Shown: positions 22,069 to 34,366 of the stretch, piece by piece | Numbering within the stretch: position 1 is the stretch's first letter | Layout of the letters: each line of letters opens with the position of its first letter | Origin: Siphonodentalium dalli | Lineage: Eukaryota; Mollusca; Scaphopoda; Gadilida; Siphonodentaliidae | Length of the DNA: 64,000 nt | Reading direction: 5' to 3' | Assembly: GCA_032622095.1 (NCBI GenBank) | Contig: CP136061.1 | Location: forward strand, 214,488,373-214,552,372 | Translations under genes and position numbers: made by a program | The notes under the pieces: model-generated | The model's input: only the letters and a program-made list of their open reading frames with translations | Databases searched by the model: none | What the model was told of the DNA's origin: nothing

Positions 22069-23666
22069 CTTACTGGAAACACAGTTTTGAAAGATACAAG
22101 TACATGTATGAACTACTTTCATACTGATGAACAATTCCGATAAATGAGACATACAAGAACGTCTGTATGTATAAAAATAGTCCTCGACTGAAAAAAAACC
22201 ACTCCCTTTGACACGGTGCTCTTAGTGGATGTTGTATGTGGACTGTGCCGTGAATACAATTGTATAGGCATACAAACGAGTACAACTAAGTTAGAAGTCA
22301 AACGTCGATATACGCAACCATATCATAACATATGTGTTTTTCGCGAAACTTTGCGTAATAAATAAATATATAATAATATTAATGTAATATATACTGTCGA
22401 CAAAATTATCTGTATTGTGGACACGTGCGCATTCAAAGACATTTTACTCGAATACTGCATTCATATCGTTGTGTCCAGAGAAGAACAGTAACTCTATTAT
22501 CGTAATATCGCGTGCTGACAAGTTATGTTTCAATGTGATAGATTATACGTCCTGGTATGCAAGTGAGCATCGCGCCTCTATATACCATTCTGTTAGATTG
22601 AGCTTAAGCTGTGTATAAATTGGGAGACATGAATGTTCTAGTTTATGAATGTCGACTTGTGGTATAAAGCATGGTATAAAGTGCCAATTCAGAAGATAGA
22701 AGTAAGGGTTAGAGCACAAGAATTGTTCTTTACCAGAATCACTCGAGTCGAAGACTCGAAGACGAGATTTATTCTGGAAAAGAACTATTCGCGTGCTCTG
22801 ACCGAATTATATAGAGCACAATTGATCCCACATAATTCAATCAACTGGAAATGTGCCGTTGAATGTGTTTTGACCACGGCGCACAATCCGTGCGCTGGTC
22901 GCGATTGGATACAATAGCCGGGTAGCCACGCCCAACAACGTGATTAACATGAACTGATCGCCGTTGAATGTGAATAAATATGTCCGGAACAACACGGACT
23001 TGTCCCACGTTGAAGCGCCCGTGCGATTTGTCTGTTATGAGTTGCGTGTGCCAAACAATGGGATAATCACTGAACTATTCCTTCGCCAGCCTAGGGAATT
23101 GGTGTGCTTTACCAAAAATCAGGGAACGATTGCAACAATGGGATTGTGGTCTAAGGTCGGGGTAGAACAAAGGAGCTGGGATATAACTTCAAACCGAAGA
23201 AATTGATACAATATCCGTTGTGACTGTCACGGGTATAGTTCGATCGTGTCCATAATTTGATGAGAACGTCCACATAGATTTATGACGTACTACAGGGTTG
23301 TCGTTATTTTATCCGATTTGTTTGCGAAACCTCTCAAAATAATTCAATGAACATACAAGAACTACCAATATGCAAACGTTGAGTGACTTCGAGATCGGTC
23401 GCAGCTTCGGTCACAGCCGATATAGGAAATATGTCTGCGCATGTCCATATCCGAGGAACCTCGAACGACTATGACCGCGGCTGCAGCTGCAACGAATGTC
23501 ACTTTCAATATCCAATACAAACAACATGGATTCCCTGTAATTTAATCATCAAATTTGAGGGTCTGGTATCATAAACGATACAAGAAAACTAATATGCATG
23601 CATCAGATCGCCCGTGAACTATTTATCATAGAATTCTTGTAGCTATCGATTATACATTTTGTAATA
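22069..23666. other. Unassigned stretch
   Basis: No recognisable gene or element end is seen. Several short open frames (e.g. 22645-22917, 22964-23206) are side by side but lack ATG context, splice borders or motifs. Confidence 0.35.
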
Positions 23667-24903
23667 TCTGTCTGTATATATATGTGTATGAATGCATGTA
23701 TGTATGTGTGTTATAGACTGGCACACTGCTCGACCGATCCGACTCGGATTTGGTATTTAACGTGTCAACCTGACCTCGCTCATAGGCATGTTTCTGGACC
23801 TTGACCGATCCGACTAAAATTTGTGTGTAGGACTACTTCGATCCCGGGAGCAATATGGACGGGTCCAATTTCACGTGCGACCATGTCATCGAACGTGCTG
23901 ATATACGTATGTTTCTGGACAAATTGAAAAATAGTTTATCCAGATGCTGTATATACCGGGTACTGCCCAGATGAAGGCGATCACAAAGAAATCCCTAAAT
24001 AGCCCGAACGAAGTCGAGTACATCAGCTAGTCTACTATATAATTTGAGAACTCCGTATATGTGTGTGTATGTGTGTGTGAGGGTGTGTGTGTGTGGGGGG
24101 CGGGGTACTTCATAGAATCGAAAACGACTGGTCGGATCGAGCTCAAATTTCCTATCTAAGGGTAAAAACCCACGGGAATGGTCAACGTCGCGTTTTGGAC
24201 AAGCTCTGAGCACTCATTCTCCACTCCCAATCATCAAAATAACCGCAAACGGCACATCGGGGGGTTAAGGCAGGCACGATCTTTATATTGACCATGTTTG
24301 GAGTTGTTAACCGACTAACGCTCTTTATTGTCATCGGCGTTGCCTACGAAACTACGGACGAAAACGCGAAATGCATTTATCTTGATTCAATAGGCAGAAT
24401 TAACTCATCGGAAAACAAAACTTGCGTGTTGTGTGATTTCAATCATACATCTTTTAGGAACGGGTACTGCGTGTTGTGTGAAAAAAAATGCGTGTTGTGT
24501 GATTCTTATGTCTTTTCCGCCCGATGTACTTTAAATCATACCTCTTTTAGGGACGGGTACTGCGTGTTGTGTGATTCTTATGTCCTCTTCACCTTGAAAC
24601 GGGTACCCACAAATTATATATATGTGTGTGTCCTTTATAGACTCGAACCGATTGAGCTCAAACTTGCTACCTACATGTACGGGAAGTGTCATGGACGGGT
24701 TAAATTGTGACTCCGACCTGACCTTGACCTTTAAAATGATCAATGCAAGGTCAAAATCGGGAAAAATGCACAATTAACTCATGTTATAAACAAAAAATTA
24801 AATTAAAAAATTAATTATAAAAATTAACTAAAAACAATAATTGAAAAATTTAAAAATTGTAATGTTTCTGACGAACGCCGCCAATGGCGGGCTAACCTGC
24901 TAG
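23667..24903 (+). mobile_element. Non-autonomous Helitron-like element
   Basis: The 3' end has the Helitron signature: a hairpin CCGCC-AAT-GGCGG (24878-24890), nine bases, then CTAG (24900-24903) directly followed by T. A possible 5' end is TC at 23667, preceded by A (AT|TCTGTCTGTATATATATG by position). The interior repeats diverged phrases of the form GACCGATCCGACT..AAATTTG, typical of non-autonomous Helitron filler in marine invertebrates as I recall it. It includes GT-rich runs at 24055-24100 and a local repeat of GCGTGTTGTGTGA at 24424-24580. No Rep/helicase gene is present. The 3' end is better supported than the 5' end. Confidence 0.5.
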
Positions 24904-26400
24904 TATTATCTATTTCTAGATTTAGTTACTAACTTTATACCTGTATATTGTACAAAGAAATGTTTGACAAATGTATCTATATCAATATTACCATAAGGGT
25001 CATTAAAAAATTAGATACGACGAAACAAAATTTTGAAGGGTGCATGTGATTGTGAGGAATAATAGGATCATAGGTAAATTTAATTCATGGACGCTTGTTA
25101 ATTTTCATTGGACTACATGTATAAGGTAAATTTTTATATTTCGAATGATGACAGGAACGTGGAAAGATGAACTACCCAAGTAATACTGGCTATCCGCACG
25201 AAGAGATATACATGTATATAAAAAGCAAAATAGAAGATGGCTGCTGGCGACCATGTTTTCCAAAAAAATTCAAATCATTCGATAGCCCCCATCTAGTGGT
25301 CACCCCGAAGATCAATATGAAGTTTGGTGACTATCAGATGAGGGATGTGGTCTGTAGAGGTGCTAAAGAAAAGAATTCAGTCATACAAAGAGTAAGATAC
25401 AAAATTGCTGTCTGTGGTCATGTTTTTAACGAAATTCGGGGGGGAAAATAGATCACTCTCATCCTAGTTATCCAGAAGATCATTGCGGAATCTGGTGGCG
25501 ATCGGACAATGTATGTCGTCTGTAGGATCAACCAAATTATTCAGCCATGAAAATAGTAAAACTCAAGATCACCGCTGGCAGTGATGTTTTCACAAGGAAA
25601 TTTTGAGAAAAAAATATGGCTCCCATCTAGTGGTGACCCAAAATATCCACATGAGAAACAGTTCTCCAAAAATGCTGGCTGCAGGGTGTGCCAATTGATT
25701 CAAATTTGAAATTTGGCAGGGTGTACTGCTGGTGGCCTGCAAATTTGATAAACTAATGAACAAAACCACTGAATCCGTTGAATTAATATACATATACACA
25801 TATATATATGCATTGTTATCCACACTACTGGTATATACAGGTACTGAAAATAACTATATTATACTAGTATACACAAAATAAACCATATATTATGGCAATG
25901 GGTTCTAATATCCGAACATAACAGCTGCGAACTTGGTGTGAATTGAAGAGTAGTGGGGTCTCAAGAATATCTACTCATCCACGTTAGAAACATGCTATTA
26001 AATAGCATAAGTATAATCTAGCTCGAAGACAGAAGTGATCAATCAAACCGCTCTTAATTCAACCAGGTCATCACACCCCATGTATGGTCGATCACATGAT
26101 GATCTAGGTGGAATCGGGCTTCTCAAAGTATTAGGAATATCTAGAGGTAATACAGTGCTGAAAATTACAAGCCACGAACTATATTATTAACATGAAGTAA
26201 TGATAATTTGATATCAGAATAAAGAAACTATTTTGGGATATTAGATACCATTTTGGAATATACTAACAAACTTTCCCGTAGACATAGACAATTCAATCAA
26301 CCAAAATAGAACTATTCGTTGCACACGTTTTGTGGTTTTAACTTATTGTTCTTCTGTGTGTGATAAACTGATAGAAAGTAACGCGACACACGTCGGTGGT
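24904..26400. other. Diverged repeat-rich spacer
   Basis: Phrases such as CCCATCTAGTGGTCACCC and CCCATCTAGTGGTGACCC (about 25285 and 25621), GGCTGC, and AATTTGAAATTTGGCAGGG recur, resembling the repeats at 62990-63650. It is probably an old repeat; no coding evidence. Confidence 0.4.
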
Positions 26401-26535
26401 TTTCACTTCACAATATTCAATCAGATTAAATGTATTTGCAAAATTGCGCGGTCGGCCATTTTGAATCTAAACAATAATGAGTCAAGTTAGGCAACAATTT
26501 CTCTCCACGAGTTCATATACCAAATATGAACTATC

Positions 26536-27752
26536 ATGTCTATTCAGCAAATTACATGTACACTGTGCACGGTTCGTGGATATTCGTTCCCAATTTTATT
26601 ATATAACTGGAGGTTCCATGAGACCCATTTAAATTCAAAATGGTCTACCTCATATATGCAAACTGATACGACATGTGAAAGTACCCAGTATACTGAAACG
26701 TGGTGCGATGAATTGCCCTTTGGTGTGCCTTTAAAGTCACATTTTGTTGCATGCCCAAAACAACTTCCAGAGTGTATACACAACACTGATAAATATCATG
26801 TGAGCAGCGTCGACCAGTCACTCATGCGTACAGACCGCGAGCAAAATGTTGCTCAAAATGATAGTCTAGACTTCATAGTTACCGATATTGTTGATGATGA
26901 AGTGATATTATCTCTGAACGACCTATTTTCAGGATATGATCCATACCTTACCAGCGATGTCGGAAGGGATGCTTTTGCGTTTGCATGTACCAAAAATAAT
27001 AAGGAAATTACGATGAAGGAGTTATTTTCAGGGGTTGAGACGGGCCTTGCTAGTGAAACCGAAAATAATCTCTCGCCATATCCTATTTCGCCCCAAAAAT
27101 ATGCCAATATTGATGTGCCCTATTGTATTGATGATCGTACTCATGGTGTTGATTCTAAGTTCATTTCAGCTGCCTCTACACAGAGGGGCACGGGTGAGTT
27201 TAAAGCCTCATATAACGACATATTATTAGTAAATGGTCCGTATCCTAGTACCGGCGATGTCGGAAGGGATGCTTCTGCGTTTAAATGTACCCATCATAAT
27301 AGGGAAAGTACGCTGAATGAGTTATTTTCCGGGGCTGAGACGGTCCTCGCCGGTGAAATCGGGAGGGATTTCTCGCCACATTCTGCCGCGATTGACGTGT
27401 CATATTGTTATGATGATCGTACACATGTTGTTGACTCTCAGTTCATTCCAGCTGCCTCAACACAGAGAGGCGTAGGTAAGTTTGAAGACTCAGTTAAGCT
27501 CGGAGAATTGATTCACACGAGTAGAAGTATACTATTCGAGTGTCCCAACTATATGTATAATACTGATTACGCGACTGGCGGTACAAATAGATACATATAC
27601 GACGATATTGATGATGACGATGATGGTGGTGAATCTGACGCTAGCGATTGCGACGACGATGATGTTGCTGTTGAGTTTTATGACGACTACGATAACGGTG
27701 GTGATGATGATGGTGATGATGATGAAGACGGTAGGGATGATACAAGTAATGC

Positions 27753-27790
<38 letters not shown>

Positions 27791-30700
27791 ATGATGATAA
27801 TGATGATGATCATGATGGGATGTTGAAAATCCTAGCTATGAATGTGGGAGGCTTACGGAAGCGCCTGCATTACCCCGAGTTTCTGTCACTCTTAAAGGGG
27901 TATGACATAGTATGCCTGTCGGAAACGAAACTTTTTGCCGAGGAAACAGTTGATATTCCAAACTTTGAAATTATATCAAATGTATGTAAGCCAACTGTAA
28001 GCCATAGTCGCGCTGGTCGTATATTAATAGCTGCGAAAAAGTCCTCCAGTTTGTGTGCTAACACTATTAGCAGCGAGCTTCTTAACGTTTTGTGGGCTAC
28101 AGTTTCGCTGCCTAAGCAAAATAGTGACATATGTCTGGTTATAGGGGCAGTGTATATACCCCCTGAAAATACAAAATATGCTAATAATAATTGGCATTCC
28201 GATCTGCAATTAGAGATCATTCGATTGCGCGAAATTAGCCCAGCCATTCTCCTAATGGGCGATTTTAACGCGCGAACCGCTTTATTAAACGACCATATTG
28301 ACGATAACAAAATCGCTCATGGCAGAGGGGTAAGTACCGTATTAGATGAGTATATGTTTGATGACGATTTCGAATCCGACATCTCCATACCGATGCGATC
28401 AAGCGAGGATACGGGAAAGCCCAACACATATGGATATAGATTAATCGATACATGTAGCTTTACTAATATGTATATTGTAAATGGTCGAGTTGGCAAAGAT
28501 AAGGGAATTGGAAAACGCACATGTAGAGATGCCAGCTTAGTTGACTATGCAATAGCTTCTAAAGCTGCATTTGTACGTGTGTATGAATTTGAAATACTAG
28601 CATTTTCTTGTCTTTACTCAGATGTACACTGCGGTGTCAGCTTGGAATTTAAAGTACCATTAAAGACGGTAACTCCCCCAAATGAATTACACGAAGACGA
28701 AGTATGTGGCCAGGTAATGAAAACAAAAATTAAGCCTTGGGATGACACAAAAGCGCGTGAGTACATCAGCCGAGTTGAAACGCGTTCATCGGAGCTGGAA
28801 TCCAAACTTGAAGTGGTTGAGAAATCTCCGACTCAGATTGGTGTTGATAACTTTTCAGAATATCTTGGTAGAATACTTACAGACGAGGCCGCTAACACTT
28901 TTGGCTCTTACAGCAATAACCATAAACCGCGACATATGAAAACATTGAAATGTAACAAGAAGTGGTTTGACTCAGAGTGTCGTCGTAAGCGCAAGGCATT
29001 CAATAGAGCCCGAAAGAAGTATTATGTATGCAAATCTTCATATTATAGAAATAAATTGAGAACATCCAGTAAGGCATATAAACGAACTATGGATACAAAA
29101 CGAGCTACGATGTTAGAAAAGTGCAACCAAGAATTGAGGGAAATTCCGAAAAAGTCACCTGATTGTTTCTGGAAAACGTTTAAAAAGTTCACTACTGGTA
29201 ACAACAGTGTGCGAGCAACACGCGATCCAATTGACCTTGAAAAGTTATTCTGCCATTTTAAAACACTGAATGAACATAAAAGCAGTGACTCTAATTTATC
29301 AGCCTTAATAGAAAGTATGTATGACCTGAACAGTTACGACATTGACCTAAATTCGCCGATTTCAGTACACGAGATTCTAGATGGTGCTAAATCTCTGAAA
29401 ATTAATAAAGCTGCTGGTGTTGATCAGGTATGTAACCGTTATATTAAGTCCACAATAGATATTCTTCTACCTTTCTATTCTCGATTTTTCAATTTAGTAC
29501 TAGATTCAGGTCTATTTCCAAATGTTTGGGGAACGGGTATGATAATGCCTCTTTACAAGAATAAAGGATGTAGAAGCGACCCAAATTCTTACAGAGGCAT
29601 CACTTTGCTGAGTTGTATTGGCAAACTATTCACCGGTGTTTTGAATCGACGCCTTGGAATTTATGTTGAGAGGAATAAATTGCTTAATGACAACCAGGCG
29701 GGGTTCAGAAAGGGTCGTTCAACAATAGACAACATTTTCGTTTTGTACAGCTTGACTGAGATTTATTTACGTGGAGGGAGGAAATTATATTGTACTTTTG
29801 TTGATTTCAAGAAAGCATTTGATACAGTTTGGCGAGAGGGTTTGTGGGTCAAGCTTCTGAGAACGGGAATCAACGGAAAGATATTCAATATAATCCGAAG
29901 CATGTATCGTGTTACTAAATCATGCGTTCTTAGTAATGCTCGTATGACTGACTATTTTGTCTGTTGTACAGGGGTTAAACAAGGTGAAAACCTGTCACCC
30001 CTATTATTTTCTATCTATCTAAATGATCTTGAAGACTTTTTGGAAAGTTGTGCTATAGACGGATTGAACTATCTTAATGATCGTATTTTTAGCGAACTGC
30101 AGACTTATCTGAAATTATGGTGCATCTTATATGCCGATGACACCGTCTTGTTTGCGGATAATCCGCACGATATGCAACGCATCCTCGATGCGTTCTCAGA
30201 CTACTCTGATTCATGGGAGCTCAAGGTAAACACTCAAAAAACCAAGATAATGATTTTCAGTAACAAAAAAGTTAGATCCTCTCCAACATTCACACTATCT
30301 AATGATAAACTGGAAATAGTTGAGCGCTTCCCTTATTTGGGCATTGTGTTATTTTATAATGGCCGATTTTGCCAAGCAATCAAGTCGATAAAAATTAAAT
30401 CGACAAAAGCTATGTACGGACTTCTGTCCAAGGTGAGAAATCTCCAAATTCCTGTAGATTTGGCGCTAAAACTATTTGACTACCTTATACAACCTATTTT
30501 ATTGTATGGGTGCGAAATATGGGGCTTTGAAAATACCCGTGCTATTGAAGCCGTTCACCTAAAATTTTGCAAGCTTTTGACAAACATGAAGATGAGCACA
30601 CCAAATTATATCGTATATGGTGAACTGGGAAGATGGCCCTTGCGTATCGAAATTGAAAAGAGAATGATCGCATACTGGGGTCGTTTACTGAAGAAAGAGA

Positions 30701-31314
30701 CATGCTTGCCACTTACTCTCTACAAGCTAATATTAGCTATTAAAGATGGAGGCAAAGATATACGATATATAAATACCATGAATGATATTTTTGTCCGCGC
30801 AGATTGCGAGGTTAGCTGGAAAACACAGTCACCAATTACAAATGGCATGCTTCAAGCTATACATGGTAAACTACTGAACCAATTTGTATGTCAATGGAAT
30901 AATGACATATCAAAATCCTCACGTGGAGAATTCTATCGTATGTTGAAGGAATCCCCATCACTTAATCGTTATTATATTGAACTTCCCTTCAATGTTATTA
31001 TTCCTATACAGCGAATGCGTACAACGAATCACAGGTTGGGTGTGGAAACTATGAAATGGTCTAGATCTAAGACCAAATCAAAAGGGAAGTCACCAGATAG
31101 CTCATGTAAACTATGCGGTGCCACCATGTGCGATGAATTTCATTTTGTAATGGTCTGTCCAGAATTAAATGAGCTTAGAGCTAAATACTTCGACAAATGG
31201 CAATTGACTAGCCCATCGAGAGACACTTTCTACAATTTATTGAACTCTGACGACACGATAAAGCTCCGCAAACTGTCGACTTTCATCAAAATTGGATTGA
31301 ACAAAATTCGATAA
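26536..31314 (+). CDS. LINE-C polyprotein: novel N-terminus, endonuclease, reverse transcriptase (1,592 codons)
   Basis: ATG at 26536. Residues 1-126: unknown. Residues about 127-331: two tandem 100-residue repeats (DVGRDAFAFACTKNNKE at 141, DVGRDASAFKCTHHNRE at 241; both end AASTQRG). Residues about 355-428: Asp/Asn-rich linker. Residues 429-720: APE endonuclease with Asn436, Glu463, Tyr540, Asp576/Asn578 and His698 (SDVHCG). RT from about 942: SYRGITLLSCIGKLF, NQAGFRKGRST, FVDFKKAFDTVW (Asp1090), GVKQGENLSPLLF and YADD (1199-1202). A C-terminal CKLC...H..C motif starts at about 1524. An internal Met429 (DGMLKILAMNVGG) could also start a conventional ORF2. There is no RRM or coiled-coil ORF1; the N-terminal region may replace it. 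The endonuclease is closest to LINE-A. Confidence 0.92.
27604..27819 (+). repeat. (GAT/GAC/AAT)n coding microsatellite in LINE-C
   Basis: Runs of GATGATGATGAC and GATGATAAT encode the Asp/Asn-rich linker just before the endonuclease. Open frames on the other phases of this stretch (poly-Met and poly-Ile) are artefacts of the trinucleotide repeat. Confidence 0.9.
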
Positions 31315-31760
31315 CGGTTCCAACTGTTTGTTTTGTTTGTTTGTTTGTTTTTTTTTCTCCCACATAACTCACGCAGATATTAATATATACAACAAAATTT
31401 AATAGAACGAAACCTAATTGCATTTTTATAAATGTTGAATAATTTGCTTTCAAATTTCTATTAAAATGCATTTAATAGTCTCATATTCTTATAAGCGAAA
31501 GTTCTGCTATACATTTAACAGTCCTTTTTTATGTTGTAATTATTTAAGGAAGTACAGATAGTTTCACGCATATATATAATTGTATGTGTGTATGTATGCA
31601 TAATTGTTGTTATATATTGGGTGTGATGATTGTTTTTCAGTATTTACTGTTTGCATGTGTATTTTCAAATATTTGGACCGGAGTGTTCTCATTTGTACAT
31701 AGTGTATTATATGTTTTCTCATGTACCAAATTACCAATTGGCTGGGAATAAAGCATAAAG

Positions 31761-33400
31761 CATTACAACGGGTACGTGTGTATGTGATTAATCAAAACGT
31801 GTGGGCCATACTTGTGGGTGATGTCGTTGGTGAATAAATGATAAGAAATTGTAACTGGGTTTAGTGTATAATTGCCACAACTGGGCAAATATAACGGCAA
31901 AATCATAAGTTGCAATCACAAGTTCCCAACACAAAATAATCTTTGAAGATTAAAACAATATCACAAGGGCGTGCTTTCAAAGAATTGGAATTCAACCATT
32001 GAAGAGTTATAATAGACACATAAAAACCAGGAACCACCCTTCCGTGACTGACCTCTCACGTCATGAATACAATCACGACCGATGTGCATCGCGTGTAGTT
32101 TAAAGAGCGAAACTTGACACTACTGTATTTTGCCAGACAGCCTGCTGATCTAAGAACGTGCATATATGCAACCACAGTACCGAGTACCGGCGGATCTGCA
32201 CACCAGCACCGTTAACGCAAAAAATGCCCGAGTACGCGGTGTCGGTACTGCGTACCGTTGAGAAGCCTGGGTTGAATTGTTGTATAAAAAACAGCACTAC
32301 ATGTAAATATAAAATAAAACAGTGCTACATCTTATTACAGATTATTTCCACATATAATCAGTGACTACAGGCAGTCTAACAAAATAAAGTTTCAGTGACA
32401 CTCGATCCGAAGAGGGGGATAATTTCATCTGTTACAGTCAATGGAGCGATTGTGAAACTGGAAAGCTGAAATGTCTAAGTAATACTAGATATGGACATGA
32501 CGAGTATAGTGTGTTTCAGAACGAAAAAGTTGAATAAAATCAACACATTTGTAAATTTTAAAACAATTCAAACGTTATTGTATTCCATGTCCCAGACCGG
32601 ACATATACACCAAATTTCAATAATATTCATTGAGAAACAACGGACCAAACGCCATATAACACCCTGTATACATCTTTTATTCCGAGCCGGCCTTTTATTC
32701 CGAGTTGGCACACGTCGATTGGCGCGAGTTAGCCCTGTGGCGAGTACGCCGATTCCGGCACCTTCTTATATTGCAGCAGGTATACGTTTACGCTGGTTTA
32801 CGCGTAATTTAATTTAGAAAGTTCCCCAATTAGTATCGTAAATAGAGCGACTGTATTTGACAGAGACTGACTCTGTTATTGATTATCATGTTGTTATAAT
32901 TAAAAAACGACAAATGCACATGCCGTTCAAACGGAGTAGTCTATTTTCTCCATGTTAAACGACATCCTCAAATAACAAATAACGCTAACCAACTGCAAAT
33001 GTTTTACACGACAACTGTTAACATATTTGGGCTGAATTCATCTGATGTGGTATGATTCCTCAAAATAAACAACAAACCGTCGTTACTTGGAAATGTAGTT
33101 TGGGCTAACAATTACACAAATCCTCCAGCTCCTCTATCTGACACACACGTCAGATGAAAAACAGCCATTAGATAACCGCCCAAATTTTGGGCGAAATAAG
33201 GTTATCTGTTGATCAGACCCAATGCTGTATATTTTATACTTTAAGAGCATTAATTATATATAAATAAACATTATTAGTTTATATAGGCTTAGGCGTGTAT
33301 GGCCTAGGCATAAAAAAACATCGACATTCGGAATTAACTATAAACTCCAACTTTCCAAAAAAAAAATCATAAAATTAGATAGATAACTGTTTTCCTAAAA
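31761..33400. other. Unassigned spacer
   Basis: Only short open frames and AT-rich DNA. No element terminus or exon was recognised. Confidence 0.4.
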
Positions 33401-33408
33401 CAACCTGT

Positions 33409-33477
33409 GCCATTGCATTCTCTTATATATGCGAGTCGACCATAGGTCGCCTCGCATATATAAGAGAATGCATTGGC
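33409..33477. repeat. MITE-E type inner palindrome, copy 1
   Basis: 27-bp arms GCC(A)ATTGCATTCTCTTATATATGCGAG and the reverse flank GTCGACCATAGGTCGC. The left flank is CCTGTG and the right flank CTAACAATT. This polarity is shared by the copy at 40023 and reversed in those at 38379 and 34295. Confidence 0.85.
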
Positions 33478-33522
33478 CTAACAATTGTTTTTTATCATTT
33501 TGTACAGTTTTTCTTACATTCT

Positions 33523-34026
33523 TTAAAGGCACGTGCGGCCTTAATTGTCGAAAATATTCATATTTGTTCCAAACACCGTAAACAGAAAAACACTAAAACG
33601 CAAACAGTTCCGTTCATATATACCATGACCATTGCGTAAATAGCATGTTATCATAAAGACCTACTATATTTTACCTAAGCAAGAGTCTGATTGCGTTACA
33701 GAAGACAGCACAATGCTATACTGGCTAATCACACACAAATGCCATAGACGCTCTTTATTAGTTCCATATCAGGTATTCACCAACAAAGAACGCTCTTTAT
33801 GTTTACCATCATAATATAAACAGACACCAGAAAAGTAACTTTTTATGCTGTTGTTTACATAACAATGGTCAAACATATGACCATAACATACTGTTTATGC
33901 GATATTTCTTATTTGTATACGGACAAAGTCTATCTACATTTTGATGTTCTTTCTGTTTGTGGCGGTTTTTGACGGGTGGATATATTTTCACAGGACACCC
34001 ACCGCCAAGGCCGCACGTGCCTTTAA
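33523..34026 (+). mobile_element. MITE-A copy 2
   Basis: Flanked by TTAA at 33523-33526 and 34023-34026. It has clear inverted ends AGGCACGTGCGGCCTT (left) and AAGGCCGCACGTGCCT (right). The TTAA target and short inverted repeats suggest piggyBac-like mobilisation. It sits within the ATTCTTTAA minisatellite next to a MITE-E palindrome, as MITE-B does at 40136. Confidence 0.92.
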
Positions 34027-34290
34027 CAATTTTTATCATATTTTATAATTTTTCATAACAATTTTTTTTATATTTTTTTATGATTTGTTCTTACATTCTA
34101 ACAATTTTTATCATTTTTTCTTATGCTACTTAACAAATTTATAAAAAAAATTATCATTTTTTTCTTACATTCTTTAAAAAAAAATCATTTTTATCATTTT
34201 TTCTTACATTCTTTAACAATTTGTTATTATTTTTTATCATTATTTCTTACATTCTTTAAAAAAAAATTATAAAACAATATATATAATTTG
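34027..34290 (+). repeat. AT-rich minisatellite, unit about 32-37 bp
   Basis: Repeats of a unit close to CTTACATTCTTTAACAATTT followed by TTATCATTTTTT lie between the MITE-A right end and the palindrome at 34295. The array also extends left of MITE-A (33478-33522), so MITE-A inserted into it. Confidence 0.8.
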
Positions 34291-34294
34291 TTAG

Positions 34295-34363
34295 GCCAAT
34301 GCATTCTCTTATATATGCAAGGCGAACTATGGTCGACTCGCATATATAAGAGAATGCATTGGC
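34295..34363. repeat. MITE-E type inner palindrome, copy 2
   Basis: Arms GCCAATGCATTCTCTTATAT / ATATAAGAGAATGCATTGGC around AAGGCGAACTATGGTCGACT. It directly abuts the 5'-truncated LINE-D. Confidence 0.85.
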
Positions 34364-34366
34364 CCA

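Larger units (their letters stand above)
26400..31760 (+). mobile_element. LINE-C, intact single-ORF non-LTR retrotransposon
   Basis: One uninterrupted ORF (26536-31314) is flanked by a presumed 5' UTR and by an AT-rich 3' UTR with a (TTTG)n run at 31326-31349. A possible end is at AATAAAGCATAAAGCATTAC (about 31748-31767). The borders are estimates and no target duplication was recognised. The ORF has no stop or frameshift, which implies recent insertion. Confidence 0.8.

Noticed and set aside
27532-27826. Poly-Ile and poly-Met frames
   Set aside because: They are other phases of the GAT microsatellite within LINE-C.
32158-32364. Complementary open frames on both strands near 32100-32360
   Set aside because: Chance frames in spacer DNA; no motif or repeat match.
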